From the NCBI GenBank assembly GCA_037954235.1, contig JBBMOA010000007.1:24333457-24397456 (forward strand): a DNA stretch of 64,000 nucleotides, read 5' to 3'. How positions within the stretch are numbered: position 1 is the stretch's first letter; each line of letters starts with the position of its first letter. Below, one piece after another: positions 47,128 through 61,800 of this stretch. This DNA comes from Aulostomus chinensis (lineage: Eukaryota > Chordata > Actinopteri > Syngnathiformes > Aulostomidae). The position numbers were made by a program, and so were the translations under genes. Below the pieces are notes generated by a model, which did not search any database, was not told the DNA's origin, and was given only the letters and a program-made list of their open reading frames with translations.

Positions 47128-50100
47128 TGCCGTGATAATATAGTACAATAATATTGAACAAATAGTGGAGCTGAAAAGGTTTGGTTCTTGGCACTGGCTG
47201 CTGTTATGCATCACTCCATCACATAACCTAATTACATTTGCCCATTTTCCCCATCTAGTTTACAATAAAATCGGTGATTGACTTAGCACCAGCCTTATAT
47301 ACAAATGCCAAAATTTTTCAAGATTAGAGTAAACAAAAAACTACATTTTAGTAACTATCTTTTGATCTTGAGTTCACCAAGGTGATTTACAACATGGGTT
47401 GCATTACTTCTTTTGTTTGATCCTATTTGTCACAAATCCAGTCATAACTCCATGTTCCAAATAGAAAATCATGCTTCTCGTCAAAGAGTGATACATCACA
47501 GGCCATTCTTTTAAGAAACAAAACAGGTGCAAATTTGAAAAAGATGTGAGTTATGGCCAGTCATGGACATCCTTATTACATCACCTTCTTCCTCTTTATG
47601 AGGTCTGATCAGGAGAAATAGCCCATTATTCATGGTGGATAACCAAAAAGTAGCTATCACACAAATGAACAGAAATCTCAAAAGTCATCAAGTTATTCAG
47701 CACATCCAATTAAACTTTGTCCAATCCTTTAATGCCATCTCCTTTTTAATCACTGTATGGTGTATCAGGGGTTGCCCCCAATTAGCTGCCTCCTGTGACA
47801 TCCTGACATCTCACCACATCACGAATGTATTTCAGCTTCAATTACTTAGAAAACCTTCAGGCAGAGGTGATTGGTCTACTTTCCACTTGGAATCTCTCCT
47901 TGATCTTTTCCCCCTTCTTCTGAGCAATACCGAGTGTTTAAGTCCATTATGTTGAACAACAAAAGGGTTATAAATGGCAGCAATTAGAACATTTATTCTG
48001 AGCAGTTCTGATGCATAGATGAAACAATGAAAAGTCATGCTATTTATGTGTACAGCGCTATAGAGTGTGTAGTTGACAGAAAACATGTTTCACTCAATCA
48101 CGTAGATTTTCAGTTGCAACATTCTTATATTGACCATGTAATGTGATATCGTGTGAATAAAAGCTACATTTTACTATGCATTTTAGAAGCCCAAGTCCCA
48201 AATTTTAAGGATTAACAAGTGAAACCACCACCATACACAGACCTGTATTTGCACAGTTCACAGGGCCATTATCAGGACCAGTGTTGTCCCAATACTGGAA
48301 TGTCTGACTTCGAAAGATTGAAACATATCAATATTGATTGATATCACATGCAGGCTCTTGATATGAAGCTATAAATGAGCAATCGTAAAAAAAAAAACAA
48401 AGAAAAAAAAACTACTAGCTACTAACAAGGCACAAGATTTTGAGGCTGGCACATCAGATGGTACTTTATTTAGGCACCCCCTCTGACTCCACTGTGTCAA
48501 GCCCCTCATGTCTTTTGTTATTGCGATTTGTTAATGCTGGCTAAAAATGAATTATAGTGTCACTCACACTTACCTAACGCCATAATTTTTTAAAGTAAAT
48601 CAGTATGTCAAAATTTTTTTGTGTGAAACTCTGAACCTGCTAACTGAATTAAGGCACATTTTTCTCTGAAGTCAAAGATCAAGTAATCTTAGAACTTTTT
48701 AAATTAATGAATGCAATTAGTTAATCGTCAAAGCAATGTTATCAACTTTACTTTTGACACAGACCTAAAGACGTAGGACTCTCCTCATAAATTAGCCATT
48801 CTTCTCAACACCTTTTTGGCGACAAAGGAAAGAAAGCTGTTTCAAGAGACTTTATGTCCTTGCCAAATGGTACATTGCTATTCCTGCCATGATCATTCCT
48901 ACAGAGGGTGTTTTATTGTGCAGGGTAAGCAGGGAACAGACTGTTTGTGTCTTGGCAAAGGATGTGCTTGTTTTCTCTCACAAGGAAGAGGCCTGAACAT
49001 AACATGCAGGGCATTCTCATTAGACCTACATGTTGTCATTTTCGTGTTTTACCTTAGACACACCCAAGACAACAACAGCAGCAGAAAGTGTGGATTATAT
49101 ATTAAACTCCTTTGCACATAAAATCCATTTTTTAAAAATCTACTAGTCACACAAAATCACTTAATTCATTAAATAAATGCAGTCCTGAAAACTCAAGAAT
49201 TAAATTCAGTGGGATTCACAGGGATGGATGATGTTCATTCATCTGCCTCACCAAGACGCTACTCAGATAAATCAAAGCTTGAAAATTGTCTAGTATCATT
49301 AAATTATGCTGTCTGGGAACATTGCATTTGCGCTGTTAACTTCAAAGACAATGTTTTAGGATCACAATTTCCTAGCTGTAGCTGGATATCTGATGAACTT
49401 GGCTCATTTTAGACAACATCACCTGAATGTGAACGCCACTGGAACAAATAGATAATAGTGGAGTGCTCATCCATGTCACTCACTGACAAATTCCAAAGGC
49501 AGTAATAAATGTCAGGTGTTTTGTAGTAGGGGATATGTGAGTCAACCAGACTACATTGTTGACAACACAAGTTTTCAACAAAGTCATCAGGTCTTGTTAT
49601 TTTATTATATCTCTTTATTTGAGATCATATTTATTTTGACGTGCTTTAGTAAAATTGTACCTTTTTATAAGTGGGTTGACAGTTGCAGAAGTATTGACAT
49701 GTACAGTATTTTGTAAAGAAAGACAGAGGCATATAACCCATTTTGTAAAAAGAAACAATTTTTCACCATGGTCTTGTTTCTTTTCCCTCACTGTAACAAA
49801 CGTGTACTGATTTGTGAGCACGATTACATACCCTTTCCTGTCACTATGCAGGCTCATTTTAACCTTGAATGGTCAACTAGTTACATGGCTCTTTTCTCAG
49901 TTATCCCAATAGTAAACTATCTCACAATTGGCTTTAGTATTTCAGACAGAGATGTAAGAATAAGGAGTTCTGTGAGCTCTACTAGCTTGAGGTGTTTATC
50001 ACAGCAGTACAACTGCTATGCATTGACACCTTGAGTACTTATATTATTATTATGATCACTCATTTTATTGTCTCAGTTTCAACCATAGGTTTACCCTAAC

Positions 50101-50194
50101 CGTTATCCTTTGTATCAGAAACATGGCAGTGGTGCACTAAAGGTTAGAGAAATATGATTTTCCCTGGTAGGAAGGATAAGTTTTTATGGGGAAA

Positions 50195-50350
50195 GTGAAG
50201 AGGCATTGCTTTACCCTCCATTCTAGCACTACTGAAGTGCCCTTGAGCAAGACCCTTAACTTCAAAAGCTCCAATGAAGCTGCTATGACCAGTAGATCAG
50301 ACTGTGGTTTAGCAACTGCTAGGTGTGAGTGTGATCAGGGCCATGCATCT
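50195..50350 (+). repeat. Degraded teleost interspersed repeat fragment
   Basis: The phrase agtgcccttgagcaagaccc followed by ttaac resembles a repeat common in fish genomes, here decayed and embedded in a 71-codon chance frame. Confidence 0.45.
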
Positions 50351-52983
50351 TTTCCTCTTGATGCCCCAAATTCTATCACAATTATCATGACCTGGGGCTA
50401 ATCCTTGTTGAATGGCTTGGTTTAAATTTATAAAAGATGGGTTGAAAATTTGTCAAACTGACTAGAATAGTGGTAAAAAGGAGGGTTGACCATTGATCAG
50501 AAAACCCAGGTTGTTAATTTGCAAGTGAGAGATTTTATTTGCCATCCATTTTGATGCTGAACTTAATTTGTACCAATTGTGACAGTTAATGTAGTTTAAC
50601 ATTTTATATGGTGTACATAATTCATACTCAAGTTGAAGGTCTCTTAAACCATGCCAAGTTCATTCTCACTGATCTTGTGGAAGTTATCCCCATATAACAT
50701 CATTAGAGCCATAGGAAATACAATTCATTTCTTTCTCTGTCCAAATTATATTTAGAAGATCCATTTTGTTCCTTTTTACGGGCCTGCATCAACTTGCTCC
50801 TTCACTGAGGACTCAGGAATTACAGAAAGCCAGTGGACTTCACGTGATTACAGGGGGATAACAGCTGTTTTGATTTACATTGCATTGTCAGGTTAGGAAT
50901 AAAAATGGTCATGCGTGATATCTACATGAAAAGGAGAAGAAAAATGTACATCTCTTCAACTTGCTAATGCTTCTTAACCAATAACTGTCATCATAGGCAT
51001 TTGAAACTTGTTGTGACAACACAAGCTCCCAAAATTGATTGATGACAGTTCTTGTTGACCCATGTGGACTCTCTTCAGCCCTGATAAGTTTACTTACTTT
51101 TTGAGGGAGTGTAAAATCTGAAGGTATTTCATAACTTTTTGATTTCTTTTAATTCTTTGTTAGGTATTTAGTGCATTACATGGACAATGCATATTATCTT
51201 ACAGGGTGCGATTTACAGCTTGAAACGAGAAGAGTGAATATGTTGGAAAACTGAGTTAATGTCATGGAGTAGGGCAAAAAGAGAGAGAGAGAGTGAAAAT
51301 AATTAATTACCAAGTTGAACTTTACCAGGTGTAATGCACATGTTGTAAAGTGTACTTGTTTTGATTCATGCATTATATCTCTTACTGTGAGTGGGTAAGT
51401 GAAACAGTAATAAATAAAATCTTCAGCAATACACCACTAGTGTTCATGCTCTGACTTCTGAAATTCCTTCAAGCACATATTTTGGATGTTGTTCTGCCTC
51501 TCGACTCATTGCAAGTGTTTTTGACTGACCTGTGACAATTTGACATAAACTCATTTGGACCAAGCGAGAACCAGTTCTGTATTTCATGGAGTCATGCTTG
51601 TTTTTACTTCATTGAAATTAGTTGAAAATACCACTCCATAGAAATACAAAGTTTCCATGCGGGTTTGCCATTTAACTCTGCTGACTGACTCAGCATGTCA
51701 TCATCTAGTTTGATGAAAAGAATCATTCTTTGTGTCAACTTGAGCTGTGGGAGCAAAGGCTAGTCAATGAAATCACCTGGATTTGAGGTTTGCGGTCCAA
51801 AGCTCTTCAATGTCAGCACCCTAAAGTCAATTCTATCAGAAAGTGGATCTATTGACATGAGGAATGTCAATGAGTACCAGCAGGCAGGATCAAGTACTTA
51901 GCCAGGATTATTATTGGATTTCTGTCCTAAACTTTAACCTGCTCCTGTCGCAGTGGTTATTATTTTCCAAAGAGCAGACTCATATGGTCTGTGGCCAACG
52001 CTGGTAGGTCACAAACACCCACACAGACCTGGGAGTGATGAAGCGTTAGTACATGGTCAATGTCCATAAAATATCTCCTGTCAGAAAAGTTCTCATTCCA
52101 CTTACTAGACATGGAGATTATTTTAGCATGAATCCACCATTTCAGGACTCACCAGCTGTACACTTCAGTTTCTTAATACAAATATTCAGGAACTGAAATC
52201 TACCAGCAGACTAACAGCAGGTCCTGAGTCTATTCACTCAAGTGAGAGGAGAACATGAACACAAATTATAGCCTATTCTTTTGCCCCATTAGGCATTCAA
52301 GTAAAATTTGGACCCATATTTTGCAAGCCACGTGTCTTCACACACTAAAATAGCATTTCCCCGACAGACGAATCAGGATAAATTTAAATCTGTTTCAGCA
52401 TCACAGTCTCACAAGGTCTGGCATGACAACATTTTCATAGTGCTGAACTGTTGGTTTGGTTTGACCGCAGTGCAGCTAACATTGTTTTCTAACTGAAAAC
52501 AGAACAGAAAAGTTAAAGGACTTCTATATACATTTTGAATAGAAAATTAAAATACAAGTGAAATTACTTTAATTCATTATCAAAACATTCACAACACTTG
52601 CAAAGGAGACAGATGGGAAAGGCCAACGCATCCACTGTAGAAACAGGAAGCATATACAATTTCATACACTAATGGAGCAGTTTGCAGGATTGTTTGCAAC
52701 AGATTATCTTTGGATTTATATACAACAGCCAAGAATATACAGAAGGTAAACTCATTTCATATTTTCCAACCGAGAGCCTTCTTTTACACACAAACAGATT
52801 TTTGATCATGTTTTTTTTTTTTTTTTAACAGTGACCTTATAACACGCAAATGTGTCATTGTATTCTGGTGACTGAGCTTGTGAAAAGTCCACACCATCTG
52901 GCTGTGTCCTTGAGTTTTATCTTGCCTTTTTCTGTTCCATCTCTGCTGTGAAGGACTGAATAAAAAGCAAACACTCCAGCATA

Positions 52984-53004
52984 CCCCCCCCCCCCCCCCC
53001 CCCC
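52984..53004. repeat. Poly-C tract
   Basis: About 21 consecutive C residues. Confidence 0.9.
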
Positions 53005-55639
53005 GGAAAAAACAGCGTCATCTAAAATGTCAAAGAGGCAGAGTAGAGATGTGACAATGTTAATGTCAATGTTTGTTTGAAAATTATTGAAATAGTTATC
53101 GATAATTTTTCACTTACCCTCAAGTAATAATTCTCAGCCCATCAGCCTTAGAGGCACAGGAACCTGTTGCTTGATTGTGACTGCTGTCAGGTGAGTGATT
53201 GTGAAACTAAACGCCGAAGATAAATAGACTTCTTACTCAAACCATCAAATATCTGAAACTTAATCTAAAGGGCGTTGTAATTAATTCTGCTTCAACAGCA
53301 GGATAACACATAAGCCAATCTCATTTCACATAATTTAACTGCCAAAAGAGGGATTAATGTAATTTATATGAACTACTTTTTGATGATTTTAGTGACATCA
53401 GCTAACCAAATAGTGGTCTATACCTGGGGATATGTGCACCATAACCAAATGCAAAGTTAAGGAATTGTGTTTGTTGCGACCTTGCAGACCATAGACTTGT
53501 ATTTAAGACTAGACATTGGCATGAATGCAAATAAACAGTGTAAAAAATCGTGTGCTTTGTCGGTCCCTCCCTTAGCATCATTGGACAAAACCCTATTTTT
53601 TTTTTGGTCGAAATGGATCAGAAGATAAATGAAAGTGAACGCATCACTAACTGCATATGGCTAATTCAATCGCTGCAAGCTCACAAGCTAGTTCGCTAGT
53701 GACTAAAACTTTGCAAATTTTGCACAATATGTCTTTCTTTTCAGCTTCGTCTTACCAAAATCTGAATTACAGGCACCAAACAGATGTTGAAGCTTTTTTT
53801 GTTTTGGCCAGTTCAAAGTCAGCTTGTTCGTGATGCTCCTGCTCATTGGCATCCGTGTTGGTCACACCGGGTAGTCATGTGACCATACATGCATGATGCA
53901 CACATTAAGACAGCTGGTGGGTGTAACATGAACAGACTCCACACTCTCATAGGACAGGTTGTCACTTTCACAGACACACATGCACACATTTATGGAAATT
54001 AAATTGCTTTTTTACGGATATGTAATTGGATGGGCTGTCACACAATTGTGACTTGATTAATTGTGTAGCACTACTGCTATACAATGATTTTCCAACTATT
54101 GAGTTCTGACAAATGTGTTTTTTGGCATTCAGTTTCATGTTTTAATAATGATATTGTACAGAAATATCATAAATATTCAGGGATGCCAGTCCAGGGCTGT
54201 GGATTATGGATGAGGAGGTTGAGAACCACTATGTGTGGTCGGTTTAACTCACAAAGAGCCATCGTTAATTCCAGCAACTTTGACCATGTGGCACTTGACA
54301 CTTTGACCCCCCTGTCTCTCTAGGGACTGTGTCAAAGTGTCCTTGCATGCATGAGAGTGATTTGATGACAGCGGCAACACTGTAAACTGATTTAAATAAA
54401 AGTGGTAAATAAAACCAGAATAACCTGCCACCTTGCAAAAATATTGGTCTACCGGTAAGCACATAAACATGTTCTCAACTCTTATTTACTCTAACTATAG
54501 GAATGCCAATGAGGAACCCTCTCCAAGTGGCAATTCACTGATCTGAGACCATTCCAAACAAAACCTTAACAATTTCCCTGCTCTGTTCTCAGCACATCCC
54601 TCCTGTTTGTTCTGGCGGTCATCCACAAAACCATCTGAGCCACCAGCTCATTGACTAAGACCAAGGCTGACTCCCTCGGCCTGTTGCCTGGGGTGGTTGT
54701 CTGCCATTCATGCTGACATGCACAGCACAGGCCAGCTCCAAAGGGTGGATGAATAATGTACGAGTGCAGTGCAGTGGTTTTTCATTTCCCCAACCAGCGT
54801 GCATGGAGCTGTTGTCTTTCTTGTTTGTAACTCCCAAATCAACAGCCAGTGTTTGCAAGGATTCTCTTTACTTACCAGTGAAAGCAAAAGAAGAGCATAA
54901 TATAATGTCTTTGATTGTGAGCTACTTTGATTATTTGTATTCAGGACAATCTGTGTTGCATGATTTCATAAATCCCATAAGTAATGAGTCTGGTTTCAAC
55001 TAGAGGAAAATACCGCTGTTGTGGTAAGAGAAAATGTCCTGATAGCAGTTGCTAAGAAACTGACGAAGTGTTGGTGTTGGACAGTGATAATTATACTACT
55101 AGAATGTGATCATATGAGAATAATTTATCCAGTATGTGATGGAGAGACAAGAGCTCAGGGAATGTTGCAGCCCCCCCCCCCCCATGTGTTAATGCTAATG
55201 TAAAAACAGTGATGACAGCAAAAGCTTGTCTCCCTCAATATACATGTTCCTATTTTCACTACAGTCCCCTCGCTTTTTAGACACTTCTCCACATTTACAT
55301 TACTCGGTTCAAGAGAAGAAATTGATTTACTGTAGTAACGGTCTCCGTTGAAAAGTGTAGGTTGACCAGGGCCCTGGATTTGACTTTACAGTCACACAGG
55401 AAGCAGATCAAAAGAACAGTCAAAGAAAGTCAAGTAACCTGCTTCCAGAGAAATTTGCCGCAGTGGCTTTGTCCGTCTACATGGACCTTGATGCAAAAAG
55501 GAATGGATATTTTTAATAGTTTCAATTGCTTATTTACATAAAATTAGAGAATCTATGGCACTCAGGAAGTACAGCAGTATATTGTGTTGTCTACCAATAT
55601 GGTAGCTGCTGGTTCCAGTCATTGTGTTGCTTCTGGGTT

Positions 55640-55890
55640 GGTTGGGCATCTGCAACTGTGTCTGTTGGTGGGAAGCCGGATGTGGGAATATGTCATGGTT
55701 GCTGCACCAGCACCTCCTCAGTCTGTTTCTGCTATAGCATCAGTTATATCCGAACGAGAGACTATGTCTTCTTTGAAAAAGAGGCGCAAAGAACAACTCT
55801 GAAGGCTTTCCTTGATGGAAAAGACATTTTCATAACTAGCTTCGGCCTCTATATCAGTTCGTTGATGCAATTGGTTGGTTAGCCTGTGAG
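55640..55890 (+). pseudogene. Possible frameshifted fragment of a RecQ-like helicase
   Basis: One frame encodes SAIASVISERETMSSLKKRR, then stops. A shifted frame continues LKAFLDGKDIF and then TSFGLYIS. Together these resemble the segment before and at the Walker A motif of RecQ-type helicases (EQ...L.GKDVF..LPTGFGKS), with the GK-S residues lost. The relic is short and broken, and the match is from memory only; it may be chance. Confidence 0.3.
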
Positions 55891-55995
55891 CAGATGGTCG
55901 TTCCCATCGAGCCTGGGTCTGCTCCATGTTCCTGCCTGTTAAAAGGAAGGTTTTCGTCACTGCTGTCAAGAGATGTGCATACATATGGAGTGTCA

Positions 55996-56108
55996 TTAGT
56001 TAAGGGGCACCCCTGTTGCGGGTGTTAACTGGGAACACTGCATCAGGGGTGCCCCTTAACTAACGAGCAGCTAAGGGGCATCCCTGTTGTGGGTGCTAAC
56101 TGAGAACA
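55996..56108. repeat. Compound inverted and direct repeat
   Basis: ttagttaaggggcacccctg (55,996-56,015) is the exact reverse complement of 56,044-56,063, with a 28-nt loop. The left arm plus the following gttgcgggtgttaactgggaac is repeated directly at about 56,071-56,106 with a 71-bp period and a few changes. No coding content. Confidence 0.85.
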
Positions 56109-56770
56109 CGCTCCTCTCAGTCAGAGCAATCATGGCTAACAGGCTGCAGCAAGTTCACTGATGTGACTTAAGATGCGTTTGCCTGTTGGCCTCCCTTTTC
56201 TGGTGCCAATCATTTTATTTTTGCTCAGCACATCCTTCAAAATCTGCCCAGAGCCTCAAGCTGATGAAAACAAGGCCTCAAGGATTTACTTTCAAATTGA
56301 AATCAAACTCATTTTAAAGATGCATGAAAAGCAAACCCATGATCTGTACAGTGCAAAGGGACACACACTGTTTTGCACATCAATTTCTCATTCACCCCTC
56401 ATTTTCCTGTTTCGGTATTGATTTCAAAATGAGAGCACCTGTGGCTGCTTCTTTAGTCTGTTAGCCCATGCAATTTTTTTTATCATTGGGTTTCATTGTA
56501 CTCTTACTTTGCAACTGGATTGATGTGCTCAGAAACCCTGCTGATTTCACTTCAAGGAGGATGCTAAACAGCATTTGACATTTTGTTCTCTCTGTGTTTG
56601 TAAATGTCACGGAGGATGAGATATTTTGAAATTTTTTTAAAGAATCAAGAAAAATAGAAACAAGACGGAGATTTTACAAATTAGTCACACTTACAAACAG
56701 CATTTATATTCAGTTTTAATTGGGTTGGCAACTATAGAATTTAACAAATGAAAAACACACATATATACAC

Positions 56771-56774
<4 letters not shown>

Positions 56775-56819
<45 letters not shown>
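56775..56819. repeat. (TA)n microsatellite with flanking (CA)n
   Basis: About 22 TA units, followed by an acacac run to 56,836. Confidence 0.95.
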
Positions 56820-56829
<10 letters not shown>

Positions 56830-57397
56830 CACACACATATATAAATAATATTTGTGACACACACACATCTGCAGTAGTACTTTGTAGTCCTGTAGAGGTG
56901 TGCAAGTCTGAATTACTTCACATGTTAAACACTAAATTGTAAAGCAATTTTTCATGCTCCAAACAGGGTGTTATGTTTATTTAAAGTTGTAAATTGTTTG
57001 ATTGATAAACAGGAGTGTGCTCCATTGTACAAAGTCTAAAGATTACAGTGGTTCTAAACTATGTTGCTCTGCTGTAACAACACAGTACTGCCTACACATT
57101 AACAAGCACAAAGCTGCATGGGGCCTGTTCAACTCTGCTTGCAGCTTTGAATTTGTCTTGTATTTTTTCGTTGGAATATAATGTACTCATTCTGCAATGA
57201 CCAGATAGTTGAAAATATATCTTTATCTCTGAGGTTGCATGCTAGTATCTCCATAGAAGTTGCAGTTCATCTTCATATTACAGTAAAAACAAGATAGAAT
57301 CCTTACCTCAGAATACATTGTCTATTCCCAGTGAATGATGAACAAAGAGGTCTTTTCCTACAAATACACAAATGAATTCACACAACATATTTCTGTC

Positions 57398-57398
57398 T

Positions 57399-57438
<40 letters not shown>
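57398..57438. repeat. Compound (CT)n(CA)n microsatellite
   Basis: A CT run passes directly into a CA run, the same compound type as at 4,074. Confidence 0.9.
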
Positions 57439-58760
57439 TCACTCACTCCCATGTTCATGCCTGTAGGCAGGACTCTACTGTCTTCAGTAATGATGTTGCA
57501 GAGGCTAGAGGTTAGCCTTCACTCATTCATGTCTGACCAAGAGGAACTGGGGTACATGTCCATGGTTACCACAACACAAGAAATACACAGTCTCCAGCTC
57601 AGCACAGTTTATCTGAATTCAAAATTATTATTGGAAAAACAAAATCAATGTCTCTTTTCACTGATGTCTTGTATCTGGTTTGTTCCAACAAACAATATTT
57701 GTTTACAGACAGCACTATTCTAAGAAAAAAAAAGTGTGTGGACATGCTGAGGATAAAAGCTTAAAGCAGGATCAGTAGCATTAATCTGTCAAGGGCCTGT
57801 AAATTTCCCTTCTGGCCATATTCCTTCAAGGATGAAACCAGAACAGCTTTCTAAACCATCAGCAATACTCCAAGCTTCTAAAAGAGTCTATTTTTATTTT
57901 CTAAAAACTCTCAAAGCAGCTTAATAGGAAGAGTCCCTTGCCACCCTGTGGTAATAGATGTTCTCTCAACTGCCTTTGGAATTTCATGGCAACATACCTC
58001 TCAGCTTGAAGAACTTCAAGCAGGTCTTACTGTGAGGTTATTATTTCACTTCTGAGACTTAACAACTGATAAGGTTTAAGAAATGTTTTTGACAATGTCA
58101 TTTTTAAAACATTTTAACTGTGTATTTTATCTTGTTCTGTCAATGTGTTGTCGTAATTATTACCAACACCAAATGCTCACATTCACAAAAGCAGTAAATT
58201 GATGCAACCACAGTTGTGCATCCCAAGCACCTGTTGGGACATAATGAAGACATTATTTTTTTTGTCATTTAATGTATGTTTAAATAACTTGGTATTTACC
58301 TTCTCTGGTCCTTTTATGATTTAATATCAAGAAAGAACTCTGTATTTTAACAATTACCAGACTTGATTCTCAAGGTAGTAGACAAATGATTAAGAATATT
58401 ACTGAAAATTTGCATCCTTTGCTTGTTTTTGGCTTTGATGTAGATTAGCGTGCAATTCTTCATATTTTACTATTTGAAACAAAAGATTGTCAGTGCTTAG
58501 AACCAAGGATAAGGTGGTGAATCAGTGGAACAACCTTGTAATGTTATGTTATTTGTGCTTGCAAAGGATTAGCATGGAGTAAAGAGCTGACTATTTTAGC
58601 ACCGGCTTTGTCACTGTCCAGATAGCTCACTCAAGATAATCTGCTGTGAGAAAGTTGGGTGTCTTGTTCCTTTCAAGCTGGTTCGTTGATCAAAGCTATT
58701 TGACAGGTCACTAGTCTCCTCTGATTGGCCAGGGAAAAACAGTGGCATCAGTGAGTGGAG

Positions 58761-58802
58761 TTGCTGCTGACACACCCAAGGACTTTAGTGTGTCAGCAGC
58801 AA
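58761..58802. other. Perfect 14-bp hairpin
   Basis: ttgctgctgacaca (58,761-58,774) pairs perfectly with tgtgtcagcagcaa (58,789-58,802) across a 14-nt loop. Pairing beyond the stem is poor, so it is shorter than a typical microRNA precursor. Function unknown. Confidence 0.6.
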
Positions 58803-61800
58803 TGTAATGTTGTGGCAATGCTCCAGCCTAAAATGTGTCACTGAAAATTTAATTATTCATTGTTTTTTTTCTTTGTATTGAAAATTCCACAAGAAAAGAG
58901 CCAAACACATCAATCTTATTTTACTACTTGCTGCTCGTTAATCTCAAAGGACTAAATCTTAAAAATGGCTCCCAAATTTATTTCTGTAGGAGGGATCAAA
59001 TGAAAATTGTCTCCGGAAACATCCAGAATAAAAGGTTGGGATAATGATGGGGAGGAAGTGGGTTGCATTACCATAGATCTCTTCGATGAGTCTCTAGTTG
59101 GTGATAGGTGTAGCTCTGATAAAGAGAATGACTGACACATGGTGGTATTTAAAGGACGGCAACCAGGAATTGATTTGCTCTGTGAATGTAGGCAGAAAGA
59201 ACAGATGTGGTGAATAAGAGGGATTTCGACTATGTAGGAAAATGGAAATGGTGGAGAAAGTCAAAGCAGGTTGAAAGCAAGAATACCCAGTGGAAGAAAG
59301 TGACTCTTGCCTAAGGTTCATTTTGAATTGAATCTAATGAGTAAAAAGTAAAAATGGCCCTTATTTGAATAGAGAAGGCGGTGGCCACAATTTCTACCTC
59401 TATTATTTCCTTATAATTCAAGTTCTGAGGCTATTGTGCGAAACAATGGCCAGTGTTTTCACTCAGAAGCTTTTCCTGGCATGCTTGTGTCTGTCTTTCT
59501 TTAACCCCTCTCACCTTTGGGATTTCAAGTGTGACTCTTGTGCTGATAATTTAAAATGGCTCACTGTGGATTGTCACTCAGTGTTTGTTTGTAAAGCCTT
59601 TTGGAAAATTAAATGAATAGTTGGAGTATGGCAACTTCAGTAGTGCCCAAAGAGACAGTTAATCTCGTATTGGTTTTCTGACTCGACAAAACCGCATGTG
59701 AATTGTAAATTGTAACCTGCGGTTAGATCGATGGGCATGATTTAACGTGTCAGGTTCCCTCAAGGCCACAGCTTTGCTCTGTGAAGCAAAAGATTAACTT
59801 TGTGAGTGGATTTTCAAATGTAAATTAGCGCCCCCACAATTAGTCCCGACAAAGTGTTATTCTTCCAGGGAATTTAAATGGTGGTTTGAGCAATGTGAGC
59901 TGCGGAGAAAACATTTGCTGTGTAATATTGACACATGCTTTTACAACTATCCTGATCATTTCTTTTTCATTTGCAACAAACGGTTTACCATTAACTGGCG
60001 ATTCATCATGCATTCATATACCACCCAACCTTAATATTCAAGCTTTAATTCTTAAGCGACGAATGTTGTTAAATCTTCACTATGAATATAAGATATTCTG
60101 CTGATCTTGCATTATCAATAAGAGATAAAATGTATATCTTTTGAAAGCTCTTGTTTTGGTATCTTTGGTTTTCATTCCCATCATTAAAGATTAGTTAAAG
60201 ATCTTGGAATTTTACAGCAGCAAATATCAGTGCTGAAATAATAGCTGTTGACTTGTGCATAGAGCAGGCACAGAAGTGATTAAAGTGCAAATCACAGCTC
60301 AATTATACAGTTACTATATTTAATCTAAAGCAGTATTTGTACATGGAAATATTTGGGAGATTGACATAAACATTCAATATTTTGCTCTCTCATATTTCAC
60401 ATAAACAAGAGTAGGTCAATCTGATAGCTTCTATTCTCTACACTGTGATTAATTCTTTGGCTTAATGCTGAGCATGCTCATTATTCAACTTAAAACATAG
60501 TTTTTGCGTATCAGTAGTTTATATTGATGATGTAACATGTCACTGCTTCGTCAATCAATAACTTAATCTACTTAAAATTCCTTAAACAGCTTGATAAATA
60601 AATTATATCAAGCTAACAACACTGAACAGACTGGAAATGCATGACTTTCTGATACCTCAGCTCTTATGTTCATTTAGCCGTTTACAAATGCCTTTAATGG
60701 TTGCTTTTTCAGTCAACGCTCACAGTTTTGGCCAGCTAATGAGGCTGGTGTGTGAATGACAGAGCTAAAACTGTGGTGTGGCAGTGTATCTTTCCACGCT
60801 CCATCAGTGTCCTGTCAGAAAGAGCAGCTAGGAGCACAAAAAGCTGCACTAATTGTTTTGTCAGCTCTTAGCAAGGCAGTGAGCCGTAAACATTCTTAGG
60901 CTTTGTGCAATATGTGACCTTAAGATAGACCCTGTCGATTTAGTTATAGAGCTGAATGTCTAATGATAATAATAATAATTTACAAATAACGATTACCTGT
61001 GTTTCCATTTGAACATTAACCCTTAAAAGCCTCCTTTCCACTGATTGGCCAACTCGCATTATCCATGGGCCTTCAGCAGATAAATGAAGAAAGACATTCT
61101 CGTGGAGCTGAAGTCGGAATCTCAGTGTTGGATAATGAAGCTTTGAAAGGGGTCTGAAGTATGAGGTTTTTTCCCACAGTGATTGACCCGAGCACACTGC
61201 CGTCATCACTGAGATGTACAGAGAGCCCGACATTCAGTCAGAAATCCAGAGGATCACATTTTATATTTCATTATAGCAGTCAGATGTGACAAGAGTTGGG
61301 GTGCAGGATAGTAATGAAAATATTATTTCCATGTCAGAATATATACAAGAAGGTGACAAGTTTGCACCCCAGGCAGAAGACATGCAGCACATGAATAGGT
61401 TTCAGGACCCTTTTTTCCCATCCAACATTCTCCTGCAGCAGGATGTTTCCAGAACACGCTGAGCTGGTGTCAATGGCCTGTGCTCATGCACATACATATG
61501 CAGCTGTACAATCCTGAAGTCCACTTCTTCCAGCAGAAGCAGAGCACTCACACTTGGCAAACAGATAGACACTGGGGGACAAAAGTGCTTGAGCATTGTA
61601 CAGTTCACATAGTGTGAGAAGGCCCTTTCATACATTTACCTAATTATTTGAACCATGGTCCACATTTAATAAAAACATCTGACAATGTAACATTATGTTA
61701 CTATGTCCTCTTTATAAAGGCTGAAAACAGGATTCTCTCTTGGGTATTTTTGGTCTCAACTTAACACCAGTTTGCATACTAAACACTGTAGTGTAATGAC

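Noticed and set aside
46706..47214. Short frames in the 46.7-47.2 kb region
   Set aside because: They lie in a common teleost interspersed repeat, including a proline run from the G-tract.
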